In this document: positions 23,257-31,352 of the stretch, piece after piece
Position numbering within the stretch: the stretch's first letter is position 1
Layout: each line of letters starts with the position of its first letter
Assembly (NCBI GenBank): GCA_016194745.1
Contig: JACQBA010000010.1
Location: forward strand, 143,842-207,841
DNA from: Elusimicrobiota bacterium
Lineage (GTDB): Bacteria; Elusimicrobiota; Elusimicrobia; UBA1565; JACRDR01
Length of the DNA stretch: 64,000 bases
Reading direction: 5' to 3'
Made by a program: the position numbers and the translations under genes
Notes under the pieces: model-generated
Seen by the model: only the letters and a program-made list of their open reading frames with translations
Database searches by the model: none
Told to the model about the DNA's origin: nothing

Positions 23257-24821
23257 AGACGGTCCGGCGCCCCCCATTCCGGAAGCGCTCCGCCCTTCTC
23301 TCCCGCGCTCCAGAACGCGGCCCGGCTGGCGTCGCCGCGGATCCAGACGGTCCCCGACCATTCGTAGCCGCGCGTGAGCCACGCGATGACGCCGGCGCGG
23401 AACGCCTCGCCGAGTTTCGACGCGACGAGGGTCGACGCGGGAGAGGTCGCGAACACGACGAATTTGGGCTTCGCCTCCGCCAGGTCCTTCAGCTCCTTGA
23501 ACACGGTCTGCGCCCGGTCGGGAAACAGCGTCAGCGGATAGACGAAGACGTGGCGGGTCGCGCATCGCCGGTCCGCGGCGACGTAGATCTGCGGCTCGGA
23601 GCCGAACACGTACACGGTATCGTCCGCCCCGGAGTGCTCGCGGATGTAGTCCGCGATCGCCTCCGCCTCATAGAGCGGATTGGGGAAGAGGAGCTCGCGG
23701 GCGACCGCGTCGGGCGGTTCCAGGAAGTAGAGCCGCGCGCGAACGATCCCGGGATAGAGCGCGAGGGCGGCGGCAAGCCACGCGGCCTTCACGCGCGGAT
23801 AGTCTTGAGCCAGCCTTCGGCACCCGAGCGCGCACGCGAGTGCCAGAGGCGCGACGACCGGGACGAGGTAATGCGGGAACAAGAAGAGCCCCGTCGCCGC
23901 GCCGACGAGCGAGGCGCCGAGCCACACCGTCGCGACGAGCTCGATCGTGAGCGCCGCGCGCGCGCGCGCGCTCGAGAGTCCGTACAGGGCGAGACCGGCG
24001 GCGGGCCAGGCTCCCATGAGAAACGGAGCGGCGACGGATCTCATGAACCACGCGAGCTGCCCGCGCGCCGCCCCCGAGGCCAACACGAGCGAAGCGTAGT
24101 CCAGGTTTCGCCGCCAGACCTGCTCGATAAGGTCGCCCAAGCCGCCTCGCGCGGCGAAATACGCCGCGAGGACGGCGGGCACGAGCGCGCAGCCGGCGGC
24201 GTACCAAAGACCGGACGCCCAAGGACGGGGACCCTGGCCCGAGGCCGGGCGCGCGGCGACGGCCATGACGCCGAAGGCGGCAAGCGGCCACAAGGCCGTC
24301 TGCTTCGTGGATAAGGCCGCGCCGGCCGCCGCGCCGGCAAGGAGAAGCCACGGGCCGGCGCGGGCGCCTCCCTGGGATTTCAGCAGAGCCCACGCCGCGA
24401 GCGCTAGAAAGCCGGTCATGAAGATCTCTGTGTTGGCGGCGAAGCCGAGATCCCCGAGCGGGTACGTACTTAAGGAGCCGAAGACTCCGGCGGCGGCCAG
24501 GCGGGGTCCGACCCCCCACGCCGCGGGAACGCTTAGAAAGAGGAGCGCCATCGCGGCCAAGGAAAAGCCGACGGCCAGGCGTCGCGGGGCCTCGGGCGTC
24601 CGCCCGGCCGCGCGATAGAGGAAGAATACGAGAGGCGGCTTCTGGTTGAACGCGTCGCGGTACGGCAGGCCGCCCCGGTCCAATACCTGGGCCTCGTAGG
24701 CGTATTCCCCCTCGTCGCTGATCCGCGGCAGATGGAGGCCGTGGCGCCGAAGCGCAAGATGCCAAACGCCGAGCGCCGCCAGAGCCGCCGCGGCGACGAA
24801 TCGGGAGCGTTGCGGGTGCAT
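23232..24821 (-). CDS. GT39/PMT-like membrane glycosyltransferase
   Basis: Encodes 529 residues. The first loop after helix 1 holds the acidic motif ISDEGEYAYEAQVLDRG, followed by YRDAFNQKPPLVFFLYRA, both usual in the ArnT/PMT_2 group. About ten membrane helices are visible (AAALAALGVWHLAL, AGAAAGAALSTKQTALWPL, FLFPHYLVPVVAPLALACALG). The C-terminal 130 residues are soluble (EAEAIADYIREHSGADDTVYVFG, then WLTRGYEWSGTVWIRG), the usual periplasmic end of this family. Acceptor and sugar are unknown. The divergent partner at 24875 starts 53 bases away, and TATAAT / TATTAT boxes lie in that AT-rich gap. Confidence 0.75.
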   Translation of the reverse strand: MHPQRSRFVAAAALAALGVWHLALRRHGLHLPRISDEGEYAYEAQVLDRGGLPYRDAFNQKPPLVFFLYRAAGRTPEAPRRLAVGFSLAAMALLFLSVPAAWGVGPRLAAAGVFGSLSTYPLGDLGFAANTEIFMTGFLALAAWALLKSQGGARAGPWLLLAGAAAGAALSTKQTALWPLAAFGVMAVAARPASGQGPRPWASGLWYAAGCALVPAVLAAYFAARGGLGDLIEQVWRRNLDYASLVLASGAARGQLAWFMRSVAAPFLMGAWPAAGLALYGLSSARARAALTIELVATVWLGASLVGAATGLFLFPHYLVPVVAPLALACALGCRRLAQDYPRVKAAWLAAALALYPGIVRARLYFLEPPDAVARELLFPNPLYEAEAIADYIREHSGADDTVYVFGSEPQIYVAADRRCATRHVFVYPLTLFPDRAQTVFKELKDLAEAKPKFVVFATSPASTLVASKLGEAFRAGVIAWLTRGYEWSGTVWIRGDASRAAFWSAGEKGGALPEWGAPDRLYLFERRP

Positions 24822-24874
24822 GGCGGATTCTATAATATCAATCCGGAATTTGCTTTAATCGACAGCGCTCCCCC

Positions 24875-25516
24875 ATGGCCAAACCTCCCTCGAAAAACGA
24901 GTTCCGGCGCCTGTGGACCGGGGTCGGCTTGATCGCCGCCTGCGTCCTTGCGGTCGCGGTCGGCCGGGCGACCCAGAAACCGTGGATGCCGGACGCCCCC
25001 GCCTACCGGCAGAAGGGGCCGGCGGACGCCAAGGCCGTGCTGGCCGAGTTCGGCGACTTCCAATGCCCCCCCTGCGGCCGCGCGGTCGGCGTCGTACGGA
25101 ACATCGAACACATGTACGGCTCGAAGCTGCGAGTCGTGTTCAAGCACTGCCCCTGGACGCATTCCCACCCGTGGGCCATGACGGCGGCCATCGCCTCCGA
25201 GTGCGCGGGCAAGCAGGGAAAGTTCTGGGAGATGTTCGACAAGCTCTACGACAACCAGCCCGAGTGGACGCAGACCGACAAGGCCGCGGACGTCATCAAC
25301 GGCTACGCGTACGCGGCGAAGGTGGATCGCGCCGCCTACGACCAGTGCGTGAAGGGCGGAGAGGGCGAGAGGCTCGTCAAAGAGGACATGAAGGACGTGA
25401 GCTTGCATTTCATCAACTCGACCCCGACATTCTTCATCAACGGCAAGCGTTTCGGCGGCGCCGGCCAGCTTTCCCGCGAGGGCGTCAACGACATCGACAG
25501 GATCCTCGGCAAATGA
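24875..25516 (+). CDS. DsbA-like thiol:disulfide oxidoreductase
   Basis: Encodes 213 residues. An N-terminal membrane anchor (LWTGVGLIAACVLAVAVG) is followed by a thioredoxin/DsbA-type domain with redox motif C64-P-P-C67 (FGDFQCPPCGRAVG). The cis-Pro loop is STPTFFING, typical of the DsbA/DSBA_FrnE group. Helical insert: ECAGKQGKFWEMFDKLYDN. Family members introduce or transfer disulfides outside the cytoplasm. The next gene, encoding a MauE/DoxX-like membrane protein, overlaps by four bases (ATGA), suggesting that membrane protein recycles its electrons. No ribosome site precedes the start. Confidence 0.85.
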   Translation: MAKPPSKNEFRRLWTGVGLIAACVLAVAVGRATQKPWMPDAPAYRQKGPADAKAVLAEFGDFQCPPCGRAVGVVRNIEHMYGSKLRVVFKHCPWTHSHPWAMTAAIASECAGKQGKFWEMFDKLYDNQPEWTQTDKAADVINGYAYAAKVDRAAYDQCVKGGEGERLVKEDMKDVSLHFINSTPTFFINGKRFGGAGQLSREGVNDIDRILGK

Positions 25517-25956
25517 AGATCGCCCTCGGGATGGCGGGCCGCGTGGTGGTCGGCGCGGCGTTCATCTACTCCGGTTACGGCAAGGCGGTGGGTCCCGTGC
25601 AGGAGTTCGTCTCGGTCCTCGAGAGCTACTATCTTCTTCCCGAAGCGTGGCTCGTCCCCGCCGCGACCGTGCTGCCGTGGGCGCAGCTCATCTTGGGCGT
25701 ATTCCTGATCTCCGGCTACCTGACGCGGCTGAGCGCGGCGGCGCTGGGCGCCCTGCTCCTCGCCTTCATCGGCGCCATCGGCTACACGAAGGCGATCGGC
25801 AACCCGCTGGACAACTGCGGCTGCTTCGGCGACCTTCATTTCACCCCGACGCAAATCCTGATCCTCGATCCGATCCTCATCGCCTTGGCCGTCTCGGCGT
25901 TCCTGTACGGCAAAAAGACTTGGAGCCTAGACGGATGGATTGAAGGGAAACCCTAA
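25513..25956 (+). CDS. MauE/DoxX-family membrane protein
   Basis: Encodes 147 residues with four predicted membrane helices (MAGRVVVGAAFIYSGYGKA, AATVLPWAQLILGVFLISGYL, AALGALLLAFIGAIGYTKAIG, ILILDPILIALAVSAFLYG). The motif NPLDNCGCFGD is diagnostic of the MauE-like branch of DoxX, where the Cys pair is thought to handle electrons for disulfide exchange. Coupled ATGA start on the DsbA-like gene, so probably its membrane redox partner, in the way DsbB or VKOR serves other organisms; that link is inferred from context. The next gene starts on the last base of this stop. Confidence 0.8.
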   Translation: MKIALGMAGRVVVGAAFIYSGYGKAVGPVQEFVSVLESYYLLPEAWLVPAATVLPWAQLILGVFLISGYLTRLSAAALGALLLAFIGAIGYTKAIGNPLDNCGCFGDLHFTPTQILILDPILIALAVSAFLYGKKTWSLDGWIEGKP

Positions 25957-26348
25957 TGGCCAAACATAAGATCCTCGCCATCGACGACGAGATCTCCGTC
26001 TGCGATCTCTACGAGAAAGGGCTGACCGCTCTCGGCTACGAGGTCACCTGCGCCCCGAGCGCGAGGCGGGCCCGCGAATTTCTCGCCAAGACGAAGCCGG
26101 ACCTGATCCTCATGGACATCATGATGCCGGACCAGGACGGGATCAGCCTCACCCGCGAGCTCCGCGAGCAGGCCGACACCTCCAGCATTCCGATCATGGT
26201 GGTCAGCGGGCTCTCCGACGCGGCGACGCTCAACGATGCGCTCCTTTTCGGCGCGGTGGATTACCTCGTCAAGCCGTTCGAGATCGAGGTCCTGAAGTCC
26301 AAGATCGAGCGCGCCCTCTCGATGGCCGAGAAGCGCCGCAAGTCTTAG
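25956..26348 (+). CDS. Single-domain response regulator (CheY-like receiver)
   Basis: Encodes 130 residues, only a receiver domain. Acidic pocket D10-D11 (AIDDE), phosphoacceptor Asp54 (LILMDIMMPDQDG), switch Ser84 (MVVSG) and Lys106 (YLVKPFE) are all in place, so it should be phosphorylated normally. It has no output domain and no sensor kinase beside it. Its start shares one base with the stop of the mauE-like gene, and a FIST sensory protein gene follows five bases later, so a link between this receiver and FIST signalling is plausible. Confidence 0.9.
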   Translation: MAKHKILAIDDEISVCDLYEKGLTALGYEVTCAPSARRAREFLAKTKPDLILMDIMMPDQDGISLTRELREQADTSSIPIMVVSGLSDAATLNDALLFGAVDYLVKPFEIEVLKSKIERALSMAEKRRKS

Positions 26349-26353
26349 CCCTG

Positions 26354-27538
26354 ATGCGGTGGGTCTCGGCCCTCTCTCTCAAGACGAACGCCGAGGAAGC
26401 CGTCCGCGAATGCGCCTCGGCGATCCGCGACCAGACCGACGCCGCGCCTGATTTGGCGTTCCTCTTCGTATCGCCGCATTTCGCCCGCGAGTACGCGGAT
26501 ATCCCCAAGCCCCTCCAGCGGCTGCTCCGCCCCAAGCATCTCCTCGGCTGCTCGGCCGGCGGCGTCATCGCCGGCGGCAAGGAAGCGGAGGACCGCGCGG
26601 CCTTGGGGCTCATGGCGGGCTACCTGCCGGGCGCGACGCTCACGCCGTTCCACGTCGAGGCGAACGGCCTTCCCGACATGGATGCGCCGCCGAAGGCGTG
26701 GGCCGAGCTCGTGGGCGTGACCGACCGGTCCCTCAAGCCGAGCTTCGTCCTGCTGGGCGACCCGTTCTCGTTCAATCCCGAATCGCTGACGGTGGGGCTC
26801 GACTACGCGTTCCCCGGCAGCGTGAAGATAGGCGGCCTGGCGAGCGGGGCCGCGCGCCCCGGCGGCAACGTCCTCTATCTCGACGGCGAGGCGCACCGTT
26901 CCGGGGCGGCCGGCATCGCCCTCACGGGCAACGTCACGATCGATCCCATCGTCGCCCAAGGCTGCAGGCCCGTAGGCAAGCCCCTCAAGATCACCGCCTG
27001 CGAGGACAATCAGCTGCTCGAATTGGACGACAAGACGGCGCTTGAAGCCGTCGAGGCGCTCCTCGAGACCCTGCCGGAGAAAGACCAGGAACTCGCTCGC
27101 ACCTCGCTCTTCCTCGGCGTACGGGCGACCCCTCTCGGCGGAGAGGAGGCGTGCGACTACCTCATCCGCAACATCATCGGCCTGGACCCGCACCGGGGCA
27201 CCCTCTCGATCGGCGCGATGCTTCGCCTCGGCCAGTTCGTCCAATTCCACCTGCGCGACAAGAGGACCTCCGCGGAGGACCTGCGGCAAAGGCTCGAACA
27301 ATACGCCGGGTCCAAGCCGCTCACGCAGCCGCGGGGCGCGCTGCTGTTCTCCTGTCTCGGGCGAGGAGAGCACCTCTACGGGGTCGCCAACCACGACACG
27401 GACGCGTTCTTGAAGTCGGTGGGGCAGCTTCCGATCAGCGGTTTCTTCTCCAACGGCGAGATCGGGCCCGTCGGGGGCGCGACCTATCTGCACGGCTACA
27501 CGTCCTGCTTCGGGATCCTGCGGCCGGTGACGGCCTAG
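26354..27538 (+). CDS. FIST-domain sensory protein (FIST_N + FIST_C)
   Basis: Encodes 394 residues, soluble, no membrane helix. The N-terminal FIST domain (residues about 15-200) includes PDLAFLFVSPHF, LLGCSAGGVIAGG and KIGGLASGAARPG, repeating the internal pattern of the family. The C-terminal FIST_C domain (about 220-390) includes DYLIRNIIGLDPHRG, GALLFSCLGRGEHLYG and ISGFFSNGEIGPVGG, ending TYLHGYTSCFGIL. FIST proteins are thought to bind small ligands such as amino acids and often sit with kinases or receivers. Here only a lone receiver precedes it. The TAG stop lies on a CTAG palindrome shared with the stop of the opposite-strand ygfZ gene. Confidence 0.88.
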   Translation: MRWVSALSLKTNAEEAVRECASAIRDQTDAAPDLAFLFVSPHFAREYADIPKPLQRLLRPKHLLGCSAGGVIAGGKEAEDRAALGLMAGYLPGATLTPFHVEANGLPDMDAPPKAWAELVGVTDRSLKPSFVLLGDPFSFNPESLTVGLDYAFPGSVKIGGLASGAARPGGNVLYLDGEAHRSGAAGIALTGNVTIDPIVAQGCRPVGKPLKITACEDNQLLELDDKTALEAVEALLETLPEKDQELARTSLFLGVRATPLGGEEACDYLIRNIIGLDPHRGTLSIGAMLRLGQFVQFHLRDKRTSAEDLRQRLEQYAGSKPLTQPRGALLFSCLGRGEHLYGVANHDTDAFLKSVGQLPISGFFSNGEIGPVGGATYLHGYTSCFGILRPVTA

Positions 27539-28503
27539 CCGCGCGCGCCGGCGCGGGACCCGCCGTCCTGCACCGATCCGCGCGCTCCCGGACCCGCCGC
27601 CACCTCGGTCCCCGGCTCGGCGAACTCGGATTTCATCATGGCGAGCGCGACCGCGCGCCCTGAGCCTAGCCTCTGGACGCTCGACACTTTGCCGGCCTCG
27701 GCCCCGCGCACCGTGACCGCCGCCCCGGGTTCCGCCGGCGCCTCCAGTCCGAGGACCGCGAGCCGGCGATTCACGTGCCCGAGGTTCTTGATGCGGGAGG
27801 TGATCTCCTGGCCCATGTAGCAGCCCTTGTCGTAGCTGATGGCGGAGTCCAGGTTGGCCTCTGCCGGGAACGCGTCCGCGTCCGTATCCACGCCGACGAT
27901 GGGGATGCCTGCGTCGATGCGGAGGGCCTCGAACTCGGACGACGAAAGACGCGCGAGCGCCCCCCGGGACTCGGCGGCGCGCAAGGCGCCGTCGACCCGA
28001 GCGCGCTGGGCCTCGGGCCAGAGGAGAAGCCATGCGGGCTCGCGAAATCTAGGGTAGGTCAGGACCGTATAGGAAGCGCCGTCGCAGGCGGCGTCCGCGC
28101 ATCGCCAAGAGCCCGCGGCCGGCCCGTTCTCGCCGGGCAGAGCCCCGTCCAGCATTCCCGAAAGCGCCTCCGCGGCCCCGGCGCCGGTGAAAAGCGTGAG
28201 CCCGAACGCGCGCGACGCGTCCTCCATCGTCGTCGCGGAGAGGATGATGCTCCTGCCGAGCGCGGCCCGCACCGCGTCGCCGAGCGGCGCAAACGCGAGC
28301 GCCACAAGGTCCTCGCCCCGGTCGTAGAGCGCGAGATCGCCCACGAGCTTGCCCTTCGCGGTCAGCACGCAATCGAGCTGCCCTTCGCCGGGCCGCAATC
28401 CGAGGACGTCGTTGGTGAGGAGCCCGTGCAGGAACTTCTTGCGGTCGGGTCCGGTGAAGCGGAGCTTAGCCCAAGCGCTCAGGTCCGCGACGGCCGCAGG
28501 CAC
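27535..28503 (-). CDS. ygfZ: YgfZ/GcvT-like folate-binding protein
   Basis: Encodes about 322 residues. The hallmark KGCYMGQE is present in AISYDKGCYMGQEITSR, including the conserved Cys used in folate-dependent iron-sulfur cluster work. The N-terminus has AKLRFTGPDRKKFLHGLLTND, as in GcvT/YgfZ. YgfZ assists assembly or repair of certain Fe-S enzymes, which fits the large Suf cluster elsewhere in the window. Start: GTG 28503, six bases after the upstream E1-beta stop, with CGGAG about 11 bases upstream. A longer in-frame extension runs through the E1-beta gene in another frame and was rejected. The last residues (VQDGGSRAGARG) are low complexity. Confidence 0.83.
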   Translation of the reverse strand: MPAAVADLSAWAKLRFTGPDRKKFLHGLLTNDVLGLRPGEGQLDCVLTAKGKLVGDLALYDRGEDLVALAFAPLGDAVRAALGRSIILSATTMEDASRAFGLTLFTGAGAAEALSGMLDGALPGENGPAAGSWRCADAACDGASYTVLTYPRFREPAWLLLWPEAQRARVDGALRAAESRGALARLSSSEFEALRIDAGIPIVGVDTDADAFPAEANLDSAISYDKGCYMGQEITSRIKNLGHVNRRLAVLGLEAPAEPGAAVTVRGAEAGKVSSVQRLGSGRAVALAMMKSEFAEPGTEVAAGPGARGSVQDGGSRAGARG

Positions 28504-28508
28504 GGAGC

Positions 28509-29564
28509 TTACGGCTCCGAGAGCATCTCGCGCAGCACGCGTTCGACGTCGGGCCGCTGCGGCGTCGTGGCGTATTCGAGGTTCGGGGACAGTCCGATGC
28601 CGGGCGCCGCCTTCGCCGCGAGGAGCCGCGGCCTGGCCTTCAGCTCGTAGAACAGCTCGTCGACGACCCGGCGGATCAGGTGCTCTCCGAAGTTCGTGAT
28701 CTCGGTCTCCTCGTTGATGAAAATGACGCGCCCGGTCTTCCTGATCGATCCGGTGATCGTGTCCCAATCGTACGGGATGAGCGTGCGAAGATCGATCACC
28801 TCGACCTCGCCCGCGCCCTCGGTCGACAGCTGCCGCGCGACCTCGAGCGTGATCGGCGCCATCCGCCCATGCGTCACCGCGGTGACTCCTGTCCCGGGCT
28901 TGGACACCTTCGCCTTGCCGAGCGGGATCTCGAACTCCTGGAGGTCCGGCCATCGGGGCTTCCACTGCGAGCGGTCGCCGATGGGGGCGTCGATCATGTC
29001 CCGGAGCTGCCGCTCGTCCGACGGCTCGCCCGGGATGAGCCCCTCGCCCTTCGTGCGGAGCAGCGCCTTGGGCTTCAAGTACAAGACGGGATTGTCGTCC
29101 TTGATCGCGGAGATCATGAGGCCGTAGGCGTCCAAGGGCGTCGAGGGACACACGACCTTCATGCCGTGCAGCTTCGTGGCGATCGAATCGAAGGAATGCG
29201 AGTGATATATCGATCCATGAATCCCGGACCCGGTCGGCGTCATGACGACCATCGGCGTCTTGAACGTGCCGCCCGAGGACCACGAGCCCACGGCCGCGAT
29301 CTTGAGGAGATCGATGGCGTTGAAGATGTAGTCCACGAATTGGACCTCGGCCACGGGCCGCTGTCCAGCCCACGCGAGCCCGATGGCCGCGCCGATGATT
29401 CCCCGCTCGTCGAGAGGCGAATTCCACGCGGTCTTGAGGCCCTGGGTCGCGGTGAACACGCCGCCCAGCGGAGGCCCCACGTCCTCGCCGAAGATCTCCT
29501 TCACGCCCAGCTTTTCCTCTCCGTAGTGAAGGGCCATGCGGATGGCCTGCGCCATATTCGCCAT
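28509..29564 (-). CDS. 2-oxoacid dehydrogenase E1 component, beta subunit
   Basis: Encodes 351 residues. With the alpha subunit it decarboxylates a 2-oxoacid on thiamine diphosphate. Typical motifs: FGEDVGPPLGGVFTATQGL, NSPLDERGIIGAAIGLAWAG, VQFVDYIFNAIDLL, IHGSIYHSHSFDSIA, GLMISAIKDDNPVLYLKPKALL, IDLRTLIPYDWDTI and VIFINEETEITNFGEHL. The QFVDY and IDLRTLxPxD motifs are E1-beta hallmarks. The start at 29564 has AAGGGGG seven bases upstream, and its ATG overlaps the stop of the alpha gene (TGATG). No E2 or E3 gene is near. Pyruvate or branched-chain 2-oxoacid cannot be decided from sequence alone. Confidence 0.9.
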   Translation of the reverse strand: MANMAQAIRMALHYGEEKLGVKEIFGEDVGPPLGGVFTATQGLKTAWNSPLDERGIIGAAIGLAWAGQRPVAEVQFVDYIFNAIDLLKIAAVGSWSSGGTFKTPMVVMTPTGSGIHGSIYHSHSFDSIATKLHGMKVVCPSTPLDAYGLMISAIKDDNPVLYLKPKALLRTKGEGLIPGEPSDERQLRDMIDAPIGDRSQWKPRWPDLQEFEIPLGKAKVSKPGTGVTAVTHGRMAPITLEVARQLSTEGAGEVEVIDLRTLIPYDWDTITGSIRKTGRVIFINEETEITNFGEHLIRRVVDELFYELKARPRLLAAKAAPGIGLSPNLEYATTPQRPDVERVLREMLSEP

Positions 29565-30568
29565 CAGCTTCCCCCTTTGCGCGGATAGGACGGGGAGATC
29601 TTCTCCGCGAACACGTGCTCCCAGATGTCGTCGGCCTTCGGGAACGGCTCCTGCTTGACGATCTGGTGCGCCTTGTCGACCTCGTCTTGATTGGTGTGCC
29701 ACGCCATCTCGAGGCGCTCGCGCTTGGCGAGGCCGAGGGAAGTCAGCTTCTCCTCGAATGCCTTGATGCAGTCGGGCTCGGGGACGCGGTTGGCGCCGGA
29801 CGACGACGAGTGCCCGTAGAGGCGGCTCGTGACCGCCTCAAGGAGATAGGGCTTCCTCTCCTTGCGCACGTACGTCATCGCCTCCTGTATCGCCCGGTAG
29901 GAGGCCATGGGGTCGTTGCCGTCGATCGTGCGACCGGGCATGTTGGGGAAGGTTTTCGCCCAATCGGAGATGTTGCGCTCGCCGTGCTGGTCCCGCATCG
30001 GCGTCGAGATGCCGTAGCCGTTGTTCACCACGATGATGAGGATCGGCAGGGGCAGGATCGGCCGGTTCGCCCAGACGAGGCAGCTGTGGAAGTCGCCTTC
30101 GGCCGTGCCGGCGTCGCCGCCGTTGACGATCGTGATGCCCTGGCCTCCCGCGCGCGCCTGCGCGATGCCGGTGCCGATCGCGGTCGCGTACTGCGTCTCG
30201 ATCGTCGGGTAGACCGGCAGCACGTTCCACGCGGGGATGGACGGATGATTCACGAAATTGCGGCCCTTCGAGTATGGGTCGGTCGCCACGGCGCGCATCT
30301 GCCGGATCGTGTCGATCACCGGCGCGCCCATGCCGAGAATGATGCCGCTCGAGCGGTAGTGGAGGTGCAGATAGTCGTTCTCGAGTCCCGCGCCCTTCTT
30401 GATCGACAGGCCGAGGGGGACGTTGAAGGCCTCCTCTCCCGGGCCCCCGATCCAGAAGTAGCCCTCGCCGCTCTTCGACATCTTAATCAGGCGCTCCTCG
30501 AGGCAGCGCGTGCGGACCATGATGTCGTGGACGAGCAGCCAGAATTGGGGATCGACCGAGTCCGCCAT
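29564..30568 (-). CDS. 2-oxoacid dehydrogenase E1 component, alpha subunit
   Basis: Encodes 334 residues. The thiamine diphosphate motif runs from NGGDAGTAEGDFHSCL to IIVVNNGYGIST; GDA replaces the usual GDG but Gly-Asp and the closing Asn-Asn are kept. Other family parts: LIKMSKSGEGYFWIGGPGEEA, YLHLHYRSSGIILGMG, RNISDWAKTFPNMPGRTIDGNDP and LEAVTSRLYGHSSSSG. The phosphorylation-loop region with Ser-rich HSSSSG resembles branched-chain and acetoin-type enzymes. The start at 30568 has GGAG/AAGGGA upstream and follows the rlmB stop by one base. Part of cysS-rlmB-E1alpha-E1beta-ygfZ, all overlapping. Confidence 0.9.
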   Translation of the reverse strand: MADSVDPQFWLLVHDIMVRTRCLEERLIKMSKSGEGYFWIGGPGEEAFNVPLGLSIKKGAGLENDYLHLHYRSSGIILGMGAPVIDTIRQMRAVATDPYSKGRNFVNHPSIPAWNVLPVYPTIETQYATAIGTGIAQARAGGQGITIVNGGDAGTAEGDFHSCLVWANRPILPLPILIIVVNNGYGISTPMRDQHGERNISDWAKTFPNMPGRTIDGNDPMASYRAIQEAMTYVRKERKPYLLEAVTSRLYGHSSSSGANRVPEPDCIKAFEEKLTSLGLAKRERLEMAWHTNQDEVDKAHQIVKQEPFPKADDIWEHVFAEKISPSYPRKGGS

Positions 30569-30569
30569 G

Positions 30570-31352
30570 CTAGGTTCCCTTCGCTCCTGCAGCTGCATTC
30601 TTGAGCCTCCTAGTGACCTCGTACAAGAGGATGCTCGCCGCGCACGAGGCGTTCAGGCTTTCCACGCCCTGCGCCGACTGCGGGACGCCGACGAGCTCGT
30701 CGCAGCGCTCGGCGACCATGCGGCGCATGCCGAAACCCTCCGACCCGATCACGAGCACCATGGGAAAATTGAACTGGACGTCCCATGCCGCCTTTCCCGT
30801 CCCATCCGCGCCGTAGATCCAAAAACCGTCGTCCTTGAGCTGGGTCAGCGTCTGCGCGAGGTTGCCGACGGTGAACACGGGAATCTTCTCGATCGCCCCA
30901 GCCGATGACGCCACGGCCGCCGGCGTGACGGGCGCCGCGCGGCGGTCCGGCACGATCAACGCCCGCGATCCGAGGCAGACCGCCGAGCGCGCGATGGCGC
31001 CGAGATTGTGCGGGTCCTGGATCTGGTCGAGCGCGGTCAGGATGAGCGTCTTGCGGTCCTCGCTGTTGAGATTGCCGAGAAACCCCGCGAACCCGTCTCC
31101 CGCGCGCTCCTCGACCATGAGCGCGAGACCTTGGTGCGCCGCGCTCGAGGTCATCCGGTCGAGCTCCTTTCGCTGCACCCAGCGGACCTTCGCGCCGAGC
31201 TCGCGCGCCACCTTCACGAGCTCGGAGACGCGTTCGTCCTTCATCTCGTGCAGGATCCAAAACTCGCGGATCTTCCGCGACTGGCTGAGGAGAGCCTCCT
31301 CGACCGAGTGCCGGCCCCACAGCCAGCGCCACTTCTCCCGCGATCCGGTCAT
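30570..31352 (-). CDS. rlmB: SpoU/TrmH-type 2'-O-ribose RNA methyltransferase (RlmB-like)
   Basis: Encodes 260 residues. The N-terminal substrate-binding domain is [27 protein letters not shown] with [11 protein letters not shown]. The catalytic SPOUT domain has the three motifs [20 protein letters not shown] (motif 1, with Asn and Arg), [12 protein letters not shown] (motif 2) and [17 protein letters not shown] (motif 3, the knot). S-adenosylmethionine is the donor. RlmB methylates 23S rRNA G2251 in E. coli, and gene order next to cysS is common for this member. The ATG overlaps the cysS stop (ATGA). Confidence 0.9.
   Translation of the reverse strand: MTGSREKWRWLWGRHSVEEALLSQSRKIREFWILHEMKDERVSELVKVARELGAKVRWVQRKELDRMTSSAAHQGLALMVEERAGDGFAGFLGNLNSEDRKTLILTALDQIQDPHNLGAIARSAVCLGSRALIVPDRRAAPVTPAAVASSAGAIEKIPVFTVGNLAQTLTQLKDDGFWIYGADGTGKAAWDVQFNFPMVLVIGSEGFGMRRMVAERCDELVGVPQSAQGVESLNASCAASILLYEVTRRLKNAAAGAKGT

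Noticed and set aside
21621..24314. 897-residue open frame covering two GT39 genes
   Set aside because: It overlaps both real genes in another frame and has shadow composition (Arg/Gly/Pro rich).
27535..29427. 630-residue E1-YgfZ fusion
   Set aside because: The N-terminal part reads E1-beta in the wrong frame; two separate coupled genes explain the sequence.
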